Assembly (NCBI RefSeq): GCF_004293625.1
Contig: NZ_CP033040.1
Span: 2,108,001 to 2,172,000 of the forward strand
Origin: Thiomicrorhabdus indica
GTDB taxonomy: Bacteria > Pseudomonadota > Gammaproteobacteria > Thiomicrospirales > Thiomicrospiraceae
Reading direction: 5' to 3'
Length of the DNA stretch: 64,000 nt
Positions 38,702 to 49,077 of this stretch are shown one piece after another. The notes under the pieces are model-generated. The model did no database searches. It had not been told where the DNA came from and saw only the letters and a list, made by a program, of their open reading frames with translations. Made by a program: the position numbers and the translations under genes. Position 1 is the first letter of the stretch. Each line of letters begins with the position of its first letter.

Positions 38702-40564
38702 ATGCAAGAAAATCTTCATTTTGACAGTTCACAAGCCGTGCATCAGAAAAAACGGCAGTTTCGTTTACGATTAATCATCGCATTTGTTTTTGTTTGTAGC
38801 TTGTTTCTGTTTTTGACCGGCCGGATGGCCTATCTGCAATGGATTAATTACGATCGATATCATAGTCTTGCAGAAGGCAACCGTGTCAGTTTAGAGGTCA
38901 TTCCTCCCATTCGAGGAAAAATCTATGATCGCAACCATCGACTTCTGGCGGACAATCAACCTGTTTATAGCCTTCAACTGATCCGAGAAGACATGGATTC
39001 GATTGATGAATTTGAAGCCGAAATCCAGAAAATTCTCACCGACATGCCCAAAGAGCGTTTTGAAAAGTTCATGGAGCGTTTCCGTAAAGGGCGAAGAGCC
39101 ATACGTTATCAACTCCCACATACTCTTTCCGAACAACAAGCTGCGCAATTTGCCGTCATTAGCCACAAGTTTCCAGGAGTGACGCTGAGTGCTCGATTGA
39201 AACGCACCTACCCATATAAAGCCATAGGCGTTCATGCGATTGGCTATGTCGGCCGGATCAATGAGCGCGAATTAGGTAGAGTGAATGCAAAGCGCTATAA
39301 AGGCACCCAAGTCATAGGCAAATCTGGGGTAGAACGTTATTACGAATCCACTCTACAAGGCTACCCGGGACTCCAATATATCGAAACTAATGTTCGCGGT
39401 AGCATTTTACGCAAACTGGAATCCGAACCAGCCATTCCTGGCCAAGACTTGCACATGACCATAGACATTCAACTGCAAGAATATGCTGAAAAACTCTTAG
39501 AAGGTAAACGCGGTAGCATTGTTGCGATTGAGCCGCAATCCGGGGAAATTTTAGCTTTTGTTAGCGTTCCAACCTACGATCCGAACTTGTTTGTTGATGG
39601 TATTGATAGCAAAACCTATAAGTCCTTAATGGATGACAAAAACCGCCCTTTTATTAACCGCGCAATTAATGGTCAATACCCTCCAGGATCGACGATTAAA
39701 CCTTTTGTGGCATTAGGTGCCATTGAACGGAACATCATCTCGCCTTACAAAAAAATCTATGACCCCGGATACTTTGAATACAAAGGACACCGCTATCGAG
39801 ATTGGAAACGTACTGGGCACGGACTCGTTGATATGAAAGCCGCTGTTGCTCAATCCTGTGACACTTATTTTTATGAACTAAGCTTGGATATGGGGGTTGA
39901 CACAATTCATGACTCTCTTGCTCCTTTCAGCCTTGGGAAGCGCACCGGCATTGACCTATTTGGAGAGTCAAAAGGAATCCTCCCTTCTCAAGCATGGAAA
40001 ATGGCGACCAAAGGTAAGCCTTGGTATCGTGGCGAGACTATTATCACCTCAATTGGTCAAGGTTATAACCTCACGACCCCACTACAATTGGCAACTGCAA
40101 CCGCGATTTTAGCGAACCGAGGCAAACAAATTATTCCTCACTTGGTTTCTCATGAGCAAATCGAACCATTTGAGCAAATCCAAATTCAGGAAATTGATAA
40201 CTGGGAAAAAGTCATTGATTCAATGGTAGAGGTAATGCATGGAAAACGTGGAACTGCAAGACGCCATGGACGAAACCTTCCTTTTAAAATGGCTGGAAAA
40301 ACGGGAACCGCACAAGTATTCAGCTTGAATGAAGGAGACTATAATGCGGATGAACTCGACAACCGATTGCATGATCATTCATTATTTTTAGGTTTTGCGC
40401 CTGTAGAAAAACCTAAAATTGCAGTGGCGGTCATCGCCGAAAATTCCGGAAGTGGCTCAAAAACCGCTGCTCCAGTAGCAGTATCGCTTATAGAACGTTA
40501 TTTAACCCCTGAAAAATACTCAGACCCGACGAATCCACTGAGTAAAACTCAAACTCAACCTTAG
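38702..40564 (+). CDS. mrdA: Penicillin-binding protein 2
   Basis: The transpeptidase for rod elongation. It has one N-terminal membrane helix, a pedestal domain with RGKIYDRNHRLLADN, and the catalytic domain with the active Ser in YPPGSTIKPFVALG, SCD-type motif QSCDTYFYEL and KTGTAQVF. At 620 residues it is normal. A palindrome variant (ACCGGCCGGA, 38816) encodes TGR at the end of the membrane helix. It is followed 24 bases later by rodA. Confidence 0.97.
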   Translation: MQENLHFDSSQAVHQKKRQFRLRLIIAFVFVCSLFLFLTGRMAYLQWINYDRYHSLAEGNRVSLEVIPPIRGKIYDRNHRLLADNQPVYSLQLIREDMDSIDEFEAEIQKILTDMPKERFEKFMERFRKGRRAIRYQLPHTLSEQQAAQFAVISHKFPGVTLSARLKRTYPYKAIGVHAIGYVGRINERELGRVNAKRYKGTQVIGKSGVERYYESTLQGYPGLQYIETNVRGSILRKLESEPAIPGQDLHMTIDIQLQEYAEKLLEGKRGSIVAIEPQSGEILAFVSVPTYDPNLFVDGIDSKTYKSLMDDKNRPFINRAINGQYPPGSTIKPFVALGAIERNIISPYKKIYDPGYFEYKGHRYRDWKRTGHGLVDMKAAVAQSCDTYFYELSLDMGVDTIHDSLAPFSLGKRTGIDLFGESKGILPSQAWKMATKGKPWYRGETIITSIGQGYNLTTPLQLATATAILANRGKQIIPHLVSHEQIEPFEQIQIQEIDNWEKVIDSMVEVMHGKRGTARRHGRNLPFKMAGKTGTAQVFSLNEGDYNADELDNRLHDHSLFLGFAPVEKPKIAVAVIAENSGSGSKTAAPVAVSLIERYLTPEKYSDPTNPLSKTQTQP

Positions 40565-40588
40565 ACTTTCTTCTGGAATTATATTCGA

Positions 40589-41722
40589 ATGCAGAGCTTT
40601 CAAACATCGCAAACCCTCTATAAAACCAATAAAGGCTGGTTTTCGAGATTCCATATTGATGGCTGGCTATTAGCCGGAATTCTACTCTTGCTAAGTTTAA
40701 GTCTAGCGATTGTTTTCAGTGCTTCAGGCGGTGATTGGCAAGTGGCCGAAAGACATTTGGTGAGAATTACCATTGCTCTGGGACTCATGTTGCTCTTTGC
40801 TCAAATCCCGCCCAATTGGATTTACATTATCACGCCTTTTTTATTTGCCATTGCCTTATTAATGCTCATTGCTGTCCCTATTGTCGGAGATGTTGGAAAA
40901 GGTGCGCAACGGTGGCTTGATTTAGGGCCGGCAAGATTTCAACCATCTGAACTTATGAAGGTTGTTTTACCTTTGATGGTCGCTTGGATTTTTGCACACA
41001 GTAGCTACCCTCCAAACTGGCAACGAATCTTAGCCGCTCTTGTAGTGATTGGCCTGACAGCGGGTCTAATTGTCATTCAGCCAGATTTAGGAACCTCTTT
41101 GCTCATTGCAATGAGTGGCTTGTTTATTGTGTTTTTTGCTGGCCTTCCTTGGAAATTGATTTTTGGAGCACTGTTTGCCGCAGCGGCAAGTATTCCTATC
41201 GCTTGGGAATTTATGCATGATTACCAGAGACAACGGGTACTGACCTTCTTGGATCCCGAATCCGATCCTTTAGGTGCGGGTTACCACATCATTCAGTCTA
41301 AAATAGCCATTGGTTCAGGCGGTATTGAAGGCAAAGGTTTTTTAGGCAGTACTCAAGCGCATCTTGAATTTTTACCAGAAAGTACTACCGATTTTATTTT
41401 CTCCGTTCTCTCAGAAGAGTTTGGATTGATTGGGGTCATTATTTTACTACTGATGTACTTGTTCGTTATTGGTCGAGGTTTGTATATTTCAGCAAAGGCC
41501 GAAGATAACTTTACTCGCTATGTCGCAGCAAGCCTCATCATGACATTCTTTATTTATGTATTTGTCAACATCTCGATGGTGAGTGGTCTACTTCCCGTCG
41601 TCGGCCTTCCACTCCCTTTAGTCAGCTACGGTGGAAGTTCATTGGTCACCTTAATGATTAGTTTTGGAATATTAATGTCAATCCACACCCATAAAAAACT
41701 ATTACGACAAGCAAAATACTAA
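40589..41722 (+). CDS. mrdB: Peptidoglycan glycosyltransferase RodA
   Basis: The SEDS-family glycan polymerase paired with PBP2. It has about ten membrane helices, the conserved AQRWLDLGPARFQPSELMK loop, QPDLGTSLLI, and the catalytic Asp region PESTTDFIFSVLSEEFG. At 377 residues it matches RodA. It follows mrdA in the elongation operon. Confidence 0.97.
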   Translation: MQSFQTSQTLYKTNKGWFSRFHIDGWLLAGILLLLSLSLAIVFSASGGDWQVAERHLVRITIALGLMLLFAQIPPNWIYIITPFLFAIALLMLIAVPIVGDVGKGAQRWLDLGPARFQPSELMKVVLPLMVAWIFAHSSYPPNWQRILAALVVIGLTAGLIVIQPDLGTSLLIAMSGLFIVFFAGLPWKLIFGALFAAAASIPIAWEFMHDYQRQRVLTFLDPESDPLGAGYHIIQSKIAIGSGGIEGKGFLGSTQAHLEFLPESTTDFIFSVLSEEFGLIGVIILLLMYLFVIGRGLYISAKAEDNFTRYVAASLIMTFFIYVFVNISMVSGLLPVVGLPLPLVSYGGSSLVTLMISFGILMSIHTHKKLLRQAKY

Positions 41723-41887
41723 CGAAGCAAAGACCATTGAAAAGTTTTGCCAAGTCACTATTCAGGACTGAAAATCACAAACAATTTATGGTAGAGTAAG
41801 TGCAACTTTACCGGCCGGTATCAATATGCTTACATAACACCGGACAATAATAAAAACACAATTACCTTAACAAGGGATGCACTCTCC

Positions 41888-43069
41888 ATGATGCGACTGT
41901 TACAACCCGTTCTGATTTTTCTTTTCTCATTTTTGTCACTTAACATTCAGGCTCAACCGACTACCAATATTGCAATGCCTGCCATTCCAGTCATTCCTTC
42001 TGCACCGGATATTGCTGGAGATGCTTATCTGCTTATCGATTTTCATAGTGGGCATATTCTGGCCAGTAATGACCCGGATAAACGCGTTGAGCCGGCCAGT
42101 TTGACTAAAATCATGACAGGCTTTGTGGTGATTAACGAAATCCGTAATGGTAATCTGAGTTTAAACGACATGGTAACCATTAGCCCAAAAGCTTGGAAAA
42201 CACCGGGCTCAAAAATGTTTATTGAAGTGGGCAAACAAGTGTCGGTTCAAGATTTAATTAAAGGCATGGTCATTCAATCAGGTAATGACGCATCGGTTGC
42301 GTTGGCCGAACATATTGCAGGCAGTGAAGAAGTCTTTGCGCAATTGATGAATAAATATGCGCAATCACTGGGTATGACAAATACGAACTATATGAATGCA
42401 ACAGGTTTGCCACACCCAGAACACTTCACAACTGCGCGAGATTTGTCTATCCTCACCAAGGCACTGATTGAAAAATTCCCAGACGAATACCAATGGTACT
42501 CGGAAAAGAAATTTACCTTCAACAACATTACGCAATACAACCGCAATAAACTTCTTTGGCAAGATCCAACCGTAGATGGCCTAAAAACTGGCCATACGGA
42601 AAGTGCTGGATATTGTTTAGTCTCCTCTGCCAAACGGGAAGAAATGCGCCTGATCAGCATTGTGCTCGGTACCAAAAGTGCCAAAAGCCGCATTCAAGAA
42701 TCTCAAAAACTCCTAAACTACGGCTTCCGTTTTTTTGAAACACACAAAGTGTATAGCGCCAAGCAACGCTTGAATGATGTCAAAGTTTGGGAAGGCAATA
42801 AAGATTTAGTGGGTGTTGGATTAACCGATGATTTGTACATCACCATTCCTCGTGGTCAATACAAAAATCTGGAGATTGAATCAACGATTACACCAGAGCT
42901 AAAAGCTCCAATTACTGAAACTCAACCACTTGGCACGCTGCAAATCAATCTTTCAGGAAAACCTGTCATTGAACGCCCTCTCGTTGCCCTTTCAGGTGTT
43001 GAAGAAGGTTCTTTTTTGAAAAAAGTTATGGATCAAATCAAGCTGACGTTTAAATCTTTATTGGATTAA
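41888..43069 (+). CDS. dacA: D-alanyl-D-alanine carboxypeptidase (PBP5/6 family)
   Basis: Trims the terminal D-Ala of peptidoglycan stem peptides. It has a signal peptide (LLQPVLIFLFSFLSLNIQAQ), SxxK in EPASLTKIMTG, SxN in QSGNDASVAL, KTG in GLKTGHTESAG, and a C-terminal amphipathic anchor (FLKKVMDQIKLTFKSLL). It has 393 residues. It lies 165 bases after rodA with a palindrome copy (41810) in the gap; rlpA and mltB, often found here in relatives, are absent. Confidence 0.96.
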   Translation: MMRLLQPVLIFLFSFLSLNIQAQPTTNIAMPAIPVIPSAPDIAGDAYLLIDFHSGHILASNDPDKRVEPASLTKIMTGFVVINEIRNGNLSLNDMVTISPKAWKTPGSKMFIEVGKQVSVQDLIKGMVIQSGNDASVALAEHIAGSEEVFAQLMNKYAQSLGMTNTNYMNATGLPHPEHFTTARDLSILTKALIEKFPDEYQWYSEKKFTFNNITQYNRNKLLWQDPTVDGLKTGHTESAGYCLVSSAKREEMRLISIVLGTKSAKSRIQESQKLLNYGFRFFETHKVYSAKQRLNDVKVWEGNKDLVGVGLTDDLYITIPRGQYKNLEIESTITPELKAPITETQPLGTLQINLSGKPVIERPLVALSGVEEGSFLKKVMDQIKLTFKSLLD

Positions 43070-43117
43070 CTTACGACCTTCAGTTAAAGAAATAAATGTT
43101 TTGCTTTGAATGATTCT

Positions 43118-43149
43118 AAAGCCGCATCCACAGTGATCGCGGCTTTTTT
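43118..43149 (+). terminator. Intrinsic terminator of dacA
   Basis: AAAGCCGC (43118-43125) pairs with GCGGCTTT (43139-43146) and runs into T's, about 50 bases after the stop. Confidence 0.88.
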
Positions 43150-43314
43150 GTTGCATGAATGAAAAACCTTGAAGTATGTTTTTGATAAAATCCAACGCAT
43201 TACAGCATTACAAATAGTATTCAAACAAACCTTACCTTTTAAATTCTTTGCCGGCCGGTAAAAACGACTGCTTAGTTAAAAGATGTAAAATTTGAAAACG
43301 ATATGGAAAATAAG

Positions 43315-43599
43315 ATGACAAAAGATTTACATACCCCTGACAGCGAGACATTAATTGAATTCCCATGTGATTATCGTTTAAAGGCCATGGGAGAAAATTC
43401 TGAGGAATTTGTCGAATTGGTTTATAAGGTCTGTTGCAAATACGCGCCTAATACTCCACGAGATAATATCAAAATCAACAATTCCAAAGGGAAACGTTTT
43501 ATCTCTGTCAATGTGACATTCTATGCTACCTGCATCGAACAAATTCATGGTATTTATGGCGAGCTGAAACAACACCCAGAAGTCAAAATGACACTGTAA
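43315..43599 (+). CDS. ybeD: YbeD/DUF493 family protein
   Basis: A 94-residue protein of the small ferredoxin-like YbeD family, usually encoded between dacA and lipB as here. Typical segments are [23 protein letters not shown] and [16 protein letters not shown] role in coordinating lipoate or wall metabolism has been suggested but not shown. I chose the ATG at 43315, which has GGA at good spacing; another ATG lies four codons upstream. Confidence 0.9.
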   Translation: MTKDLHTPDSETLIEFPCDYRLKAMGENSEEFVELVYKVCCKYAPNTPRDNIKINNSKGKRFISVNVTFYATCIEQIHGIYGELKQHPEVKMTL

Positions 43600-43624
43600 A
43601 GTCACAATAACTTCGCGACTTGTA

Positions 43625-44269
43625 ATGACTGACTGCATCCCAATTCACATTCACTCCCTAGGACGTGTTGATTACCTTAACACTTGGCAAGCAATGCAAT
43701 CCTTTACCGAGCAGCGCACGCCTGAAACACCTGACGAGCTCTGGATTGTTGAGCACCCACCTGTTTACACTCAAGGTTTGAATGGCAAAGCCGAACACCT
43801 GCTCAACCCAAACCCAAAGATTCCAATTGTCCAAACCGATCGTGGTGGTCAGATTACTTATCACGGCCCCGGACAGTTGGTCATTTATGTATTGATCGAT
43901 TTAAAGCGTCGTAAGCTAGGTGTTCGCGCGCTTGTCAGTCTCATTGAAAATAGTCTAATTGAGTTGCTTGCTAATCTTAATATTGAATCAACTGCGCGCG
44001 CCGATGCCCCAGGCGTTTATGTAAAAGGCAAAAAAATTGCCTCTTTAGGTTTAAAAATTCGCAAACAAAAAAGCTATCACGGTCTGGCGTTAAATATCGA
44101 TATGGACTTAACCCCTTTTCAGGCGATTAACCCATGCGGCCTTCAAGGTATGCAAATGACTCAACTGAAAGATGAGTTCACACAACTTTCCGACAACCCA
44201 TTGCCAAGCTTTGACAAAATCGGGGCACAGCTTACCGAAATTATTTCAGCACAGTTAATTTCCAGCTGA
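43625..44269 (+). CDS. lipB: Octanoyl-ACP:protein octanoyltransferase
   Basis: Transfers octanoyl groups from ACP to lipoyl domains. Conserved parts are [27 protein letters not shown] with the active Lys, and the catalytic Cys in [13 protein letters not shown]. It has 214 residues. It lies between ybeD and lipA; LipA inserts sulfur into the octanoyl chain it delivers. A palindrome copy (44287) follows the stop codon. Confidence 0.96.
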   Translation: MTDCIPIHIHSLGRVDYLNTWQAMQSFTEQRTPETPDELWIVEHPPVYTQGLNGKAEHLLNPNPKIPIVQTDRGGQITYHGPGQLVIYVLIDLKRRKLGVRALVSLIENSLIELLANLNIESTARADAPGVYVKGKKIASLGLKIRKQKSYHGLALNIDMDLTPFQAINPCGLQGMQMTQLKDEFTQLSDNPLPSFDKIGAQLTEIISAQLISS

Positions 44270-44329
44270 ATATCACAGTTAAAGATACCGGCCGGTAAAC
44301 ATTGTATGACGCACAATTTCGTGTGCAAT

Positions 44330-44358
44330 TTTTGAAAACCTCCAACTTGGCTTATAAT
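44330..44358 (+). promoter_or_regulatory. Probable sigma-70 promoter of lipA
   Basis: TTTTGA (44330-44335) and a perfect TATAAT (44353-44358) are 17 bases apart. The -10 box overlaps an ATG at 44357 that is in frame with lipA, which argues that translation starts further down at 44390. Confidence 0.5.
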
Positions 44359-44389
44359 GACGCGCTTAATTGATAAATCGGAACTGTCC

Positions 44390-45418
44390 ATGTCGAACGT
44401 GCCTGAACGCCAAGAAATCCCAATTGAACAAATTGGTTCAATCAAAGCTCGCAACGCAGCCATGTCGAAAGGCGAATACAAAACCAAATCGTTAAAACAT
44501 CGTCCTGACCCGGAAGCAGAAAAGCTAAAAAAACCACGTTGGATTAAAGCTCAGCTTCCAAAAACGAAAGATATACCTCGGATTCGCGAATTGAAAAACA
44601 TTATGCGTGAACAAGGTTTGCATAGTGTCTGCGAAGAAGCATCGTGCCCTAATCTCGGTGAATGTTTTGGACATGGCACAGCCACCTTTATGATCATGGG
44701 CGACATTTGCACCCGAAAATGCCCATTCTGTGATGTCACGCATGGCCGCCCGAAACCTTTAAATCAAGAAGAACCAGCGCACTTAGCGCGAACTGTAAAA
44801 GCCATGCAGCTTAAATATGTGGTAATTACATCGGTTGACCGCGATGATCTTCGTGATGGCGGTGCGACACATTTTAAAAATGTTGTGCAAGCTCTTCGGG
44901 ATGAACTGCCGGATTTAAAAATTGAAACCCTCGTCCCTGATTTTCGTGGTCGATTAACTGTCGCACTTGAAACACTGGGACAAATGCCGCCGGATGTGTT
45001 GAATCACAACTTGGAAACGGTACCGCGCCTTTATGAAGAAGCACGACCAGGCGCAGATTATCAAGCTTCTCTGGATTTACTTAAACGTTTTAAAGCGTCT
45101 AACCCCGAAGTTAAAACGAAATCAGGCTTAATGGTGGGCTTAGGTGAAACCATGGATGAACTATTACAAGTCATGCGTGATTTACGCGCCCATAATGTTG
45201 AAATGCTGACCGTCGGTCAATACCTACAACCCAGTAGTTTCCATTTAGCTGTTAAAAAATATTGGACACCAGAAGAGTTTAAACAGATTGAAATCGCAGG
45301 CTATGAAATGGGTTTTGAAAATGTTGCTTCTGGGCCAATGGTACGCAGCTCTTATCACGCTGACTTACAGGCACAAGCTGACAATGGAAATGTGAGTTTC
45401 AACATTAATTTGGACTGA
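44390..45418 (+). CDS. lipA: Lipoyl synthase
   Basis: A radical-SAM enzyme that adds two sulfurs to protein-bound octanoate. Auxiliary-cluster cysteines are in [12 protein letters not shown] and the radical-SAM motif is CTRKCPFC; the C-terminal SSYHAD supplies the Ser ligand. The start at 44390 gives 342 residues and has GGA seven bases upstream. The stop codon is only 24 bases from the left repeat of the transposon-like island, so any native terminator has been separated from it. Confidence 0.96.
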   Translation: MSNVPERQEIPIEQIGSIKARNAAMSKGEYKTKSLKHRPDPEAEKLKKPRWIKAQLPKTKDIPRIRELKNIMREQGLHSVCEEASCPNLGECFGHGTATFMIMGDICTRKCPFCDVTHGRPKPLNQEEPAHLARTVKAMQLKYVVITSVDRDDLRDGGATHFKNVVQALRDELPDLKIETLVPDFRGRLTVALETLGQMPPDVLNHNLETVPRLYEEARPGADYQASLDLLKRFKASNPEVKTKSGLMVGLGETMDELLQVMRDLRAHNVEMLTVGQYLQPSSFHLAVKKYWTPEEFKQIEIAGYEMGFENVASGPMVRSSYHADLQAQADNGNVSFNINLD

Positions 45419-45442
45419 ACAACATTATTTTGGATTCTACAA

Positions 45443-45457
45443 AATTAATTTGTACTG
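45443..45457 (+). repeat. Left end of the island: AATTAATT then TGTACTG
   Basis: The sequence AATTAATTTGTACTG is the mirror of the right border. Extended outward (TCTACAAA in front) it also matches the inner right-end repeat at 54358-54380 in inverted orientation, over about 23 bases with few mismatches. This is how paired transposase-binding sites look. Confidence 0.6.
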
Positions 45458-45460
45458 AGA

Positions 45461-46410
45461 ATGGCCGAAATTTTCCTAAACACACCACCTATTAGAGAGT
45501 TTCCGAAAGGAGACTGGACAATCATTTGGCACGGACGGGTAACTAGAAACCCGAAAGTGCCGTCAGAATTACTTATCGAAGTTCTTATTCGCTCCAAAAA
45601 TGGTGATCGAACAATAGAAATCGGAGTCGGCCAACTTCCACTTCTAAAAATCGGTTCTAATTGGAGAGATAAACGGCTTACAGATTGGAACTAAAGAACG
45701 CCCAAGATACCTAATACTTCAATTGCTAAAGTGTTCGCATCCATTCCCTTTTTCGCAGCTTCAAGTTGACCGAGATAATAACTCGACAAAGGCCGATTCC
45801 GAAACGGATATGGGGCCTGAAGAAAAGAAAGCCTACGACCGAAATACGACGAAAAGGAAATTGATGATCAAGAACTGAATAGTGAAACGGAAACGCACAA
45901 AAACCTGCCTATTCAAAACATCCTCAGCCAAACGTCTCAATTCGATTTTTTGGAAAATAAAGAAATTATCAACCCGGAAAGCAAAGAATACAACCGCTAT
46001 AAACCCCCGACAAACAAACCTAAAGCGCCGGAATCCGACGGATTAGGAACCGGGCAAGGCGACTATAGCAAGGACTCTACAAACCAAATCGAAGCAAAAG
46101 CGTTGGTGCTGATTTAAAAATGCTTCAAGAAGCAGTAAAACAATTATCTGCGGAAGGCATAAACATCAAAATTAGAAGAATTGACGTTGTACCTCTGTCT
46201 GAAGCCAGCACAAGAAGGCAATGGCTTAATTGGAGTCTGCTAGCAGAACGCGAAGAAGCTATATTAGCGTCGATATTAAACACAATGGTAGTCACTACTA
46301 ACGTAAGAAAGGCGAATGCACGGTTGGGTTACTTAAAAGCAATCACAGAATTGGCAACGAGATACCTTGATAGCATTATGAAAAATCTAGCTCGTTACAA
46401 GGGTGTTTGA
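45461..46410 (+). pseudogene. Broken gene at the left end, possibly tnsE
   Basis: Three coding-like pieces follow each other in different frames. First come 77 codons from 45461 (PKGDWTIIWHGRV, then IGVGQLPLLKIGS). Next is an acidic linker from about 45780 to 46117 (EKEIDDQELNSETETH, KAPESDGLGTGQGD) with a frame change near 45835. Last is a 96-codon piece from 46120 (KMLQEAVKQLSAEG, SEASTRRQWLNW). A short folded start, a long acidic linker and a basic C-terminal domain is the layout I remember for TnsE, the Tn7 protein that targets replicating or conjugating DNA. Residue-level similarity is faint. It lies on the opposite strand to tnsA and tnsB, unlike Tn7, which counts against the assignment or implies an inversion. 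Confidence 0.35.
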
Positions 46411-46521
46411 GAAGGTGAAAAATGGCTCTGTCACAAATGCATTTTTAGTACAAACAGAAAGAGTTCTTCATACTTTGAATACTGCTAATAAACTATGTAC
46501 AATAACTCGTTACAAAATATC

Positions 46522-48351
46522 CTAGTTAACACTAGAAAGATCTATACCATATAATTTTTCAAGATAAGCGTCTACCATATTTTGACTATTTTCACTCAAT
46601 AAATACTCAATATCTTCATCAGAAAATGGATAAATACCAAAAGATTTAATGTAATTTTTACTTAATGAAAAATACCCTGAACCATATGGTTTACTTGTAT
46701 TAGTAATATAAAACCAAAACAATCTGGACTGCATAATTTTTTTCGCTAGCCTCAAAGGATATTCTTCCTGAGAAATTAAAGCCATACCATTATGGAATAG
46801 CAAAGAATCATCATTACTTAAAATATAGTTTGGAATCTTAGGAGAGATATGAGGGAATAATAGCTTAAAAGAATGCTTATCCAACCCCTGATTTCTACCA
46901 TATGAAAACCACTCCTGATATTTACCTTTTCCTTTATCGCGTCTCGATAACGGTTCTTTATGTGCTAAAAGATAACGATATGCTTCTGGGTAACAACTAG
47001 CCATTTTTTTTTCTTGTATTACTGATGCAGAGCCATTCTCATAAAAATAAGGAAATATTATCTTACGTTTAGCAATTGTTAGGTCGTTACAATCTATAAA
47101 CTTATTGGAATTGACAATATCAACACAAATATTCTTTTCTATTTTAAATCCATCCTGAATGTGATAATAAACCTCATCTTCTTCAATAGGACTGAAAATA
47201 AAAATATTGTTTTTTAATGTTGCTATACCGTTACTTGTTCTAAAAACTTTTTGAAAAGGCTGCCCTGTAGCTTCAATTTTGGAAATTATTTCTGTCGCCT
47301 GCAAGTTCCAACCGTTGTGATTATCGAGAAGATTGTAATCAATTTTCTTCATCCCCGAGTCATCAATAGCATTAATTTTTGTTATCCTTTTATAGCGAAT
47401 ACAGCCATTTGATTTATTCGTTATAAAACAGATACAAGTGTAAGTTGATCTTGACTCAAAAACTTGCAAATCACCAAAGTCAATAATAGAAAACGGATAT
47501 TCTGAACCACTTAAAAACTCTCTTAAGGCTCGACCATTCAAGCTTTTAAAAAAAGTGTTCATTGTTATATAACCCAAAACCCCAGATGATTTTAAATTAC
47601 GCAAGCCTATTTCAAAAAAGGGGATATATAAATCTGGGTGGCCAGTCGAGGAAACATTCCAGTTTTTTAGTAACAACTTTGATTCATTATCAATATTTCG
47701 AGAACATACATATGGAGGGTTACCAACTACAAAATCAAATCCATTAAAACCATCAATCACCTTATGAAAATCAAAACCGAGGGTATTTCCAACAAACAAA
47801 TTAAAATTAAACTCTTGCTTGTCCTCACCGTTTAATATCGCCAAGATAGACAAAATAATTTCAGTGCGCTCAATCGAATACTCCATCAAGTCCACGCCAA
47901 ATAAGTGCTTAGCGAAAATATCTTCATAGCTAAAATTAAAGTCTTTATGAATAATCTCTGCCGCAGTCACTAAAAAACCACCACATCCACAAGCCAAATC
48001 ACAAACACTCGAATTTTTATCAAAACTTTCTCGATGAATTAAACTATCAATAATGAATTTTCGGATTGATTTTGGGGTATAGATTGCACCGGTAACAATT
48101 TTATCCTCTGGTGAAATCACAAACTCAAATGAAGTAATCAGCGACTCAAGCGACACAACACTAAATTTCTTTTCAAATTCTTGAAATAATTCAAAGTCTT
48201 TATCATTTTCTTTAATGATTAAAGAATTTATCAGTTTATTTTTTACAAACGCGTAATTATTTGTTTTTAGAAAAGACGAAACTATTAATCTATTCGTTTC
48301 AATAACAGAGCAAGAGCATGAATTAAGGAACTTAAATATTTCTTTATTCAT
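46522..48351 (-). CDS. Eco57I/TaqI-like adenine-N6 DNA methyltransferase, no nuclease domain seen
   Basis: A 609-residue protein. After a helical N-terminus comes GAIYTPKSIRKFIID (88-102), the S-adenosylmethionine motif CDLACGCGGFLV (about 117-128), and the catalytic motif NPPY at 211-214, all typical of gamma-class m6A methylases. The second half is a probable target-recognition domain ending in SGYFSLSKNYIKSFGI, as in TaqI and type IIG enzymes. No PD-(D/E)XK motif is evident, so it is a methylase alone. It overlaps the preceding gene by 4 bases (ATGA) and is last in the four-gene operon. The target site cannot be told from sequence. It could protect host DNA from an effector, as in BREX or DISARM, or be the output itself. 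Confidence 0.85.
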   Translation of the reverse strand: MNKEIFKFLNSCSCSVIETNRLIVSSFLKTNNYAFVKNKLINSLIIKENDKDFELFQEFEKKFSVVSLESLITSFEFVISPEDKIVTGAIYTPKSIRKFIIDSLIHRESFDKNSSVCDLACGCGGFLVTAAEIIHKDFNFSYEDIFAKHLFGVDLMEYSIERTEIILSILAILNGEDKQEFNFNLFVGNTLGFDFHKVIDGFNGFDFVVGNPPYVCSRNIDNESKLLLKNWNVSSTGHPDLYIPFFEIGLRNLKSSGVLGYITMNTFFKSLNGRALREFLSGSEYPFSIIDFGDLQVFESRSTYTCICFITNKSNGCIRYKRITKINAIDDSGMKKIDYNLLDNHNGWNLQATEIISKIEATGQPFQKVFRTSNGIATLKNNIFIFSPIEEDEVYYHIQDGFKIEKNICVDIVNSNKFIDCNDLTIAKRKIIFPYFYENGSASVIQEKKMASCYPEAYRYLLAHKEPLSRRDKGKGKYQEWFSYGRNQGLDKHSFKLLFPHISPKIPNYILSNDDSLLFHNGMALISQEEYPLRLAKKIMQSRLFWFYITNTSKPYGSGYFSLSKNYIKSFGIYPFSDEDIEYLLSENSQNMVDAYLEKLYGIDLSSVN

Positions 48352-49076
48352 GAAACAGCCAATGGAAAAACATTTTCAAATGTAAAGTCTTGATGAGAGT
48401 TACCACTTTCATATGCTCGAAAATAAGGAGTGAACATTCTCTCTTTAGCCCTAAAAATAATTTCCTCATAGTCAAAGTCATTAAACAGCTTGTTTAAAAA
48501 CACATAGTCTTTCATGCTACAAAAATTCTTCAAAATAAAATGTAATCCCAAAATGACATCCATAGGAGGGTGGGGCAGCCTTGGTGCGCCTAAAAAAACT
48601 GCACCCGATATTGCTCTTCCCTCTAATCTATTTCCACCAGACTGAAAGTGATAGAGAGGATGAGAAACTTTAGGAGGGTTAGCCCCAGGCTTCCTAATAT
48701 CCTTATCTAAATGCCATGAATTAAAGTGCTCACCATCCTCATCAATACCTTTCAGTTCAATCTGAAAATCAAATGAATCCTGAATTCTGTCATTAACACT
48801 AATATCAACTGAAATATCAAACTCAACACAAGAATCAAAAGTAATTGTTAGAGTGTTAAGTTTTGGAGGAATACTACCCGACATCGCTTTCTTTAAAACA
48901 ATTTCTATATTTTCAGCACAAACACAGATTAGATTGCCTGAATGGTGTTTAACCTTACCTGCAACTACATATAAAGTAGACTCTAGGTTTTGGAATATTT
49001 TATCACTATCATATGTTTGTACTTTTTGGGCAAGCGTTTCCAGATCTTTAGCATACTGCAGTCTATCCCACTCCAC
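48348..49076 (-). CDS. Unassigned 242-residue protein of the cargo operon
   Basis: I do not recognise a family. The protein is soluble, with a helical start (ETLAQKVQTYDSDKIFQNLE), a beta-rich middle (KLNTLTITFDSCVEFDISVD; WHLDKDIRKPGANPPK), a Gly/His segment (HPLYHFQSGGNRL), and LPHPPMDVILGLHFILKNF near 180. Clustered His, Asp and Pro in the last two segments could be a binding or active site. The start is GTG with AAGGG seven bases upstream; it begins two bases past the stop of the response-regulator gene and ends overlapping the methylase start. Such tight packing says it is an obligate member of the system. Confidence 0.75.
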   Translation of the reverse strand: MEWDRLQYAKDLETLAQKVQTYDSDKIFQNLESTLYVVAGKVKHHSGNLICVCAENIEIVLKKAMSGSIPPKLNTLTITFDSCVEFDISVDISVNDRIQDSFDFQIELKGIDEDGEHFNSWHLDKDIRKPGANPPKVSHPLYHFQSGGNRLEGRAISGAVFLGAPRLPHPPMDVILGLHFILKNFCSMKDYVFLNKLFNDFDYEEIIFRAKERMFTPYFRAYESGNSHQDFTFENVFPLAVS

Positions 49077-49077
49077 A

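Noticed and set aside
39249-39257. CGGCCGG in mrdA as a further palindrome copy
   Set aside because: Only seven bases of the core match; not counted in the repeat family.
44357-44389. Upstream ATG for lipA
   Set aside because: It overlaps the -10 box of the likely promoter, so transcripts would start after it.
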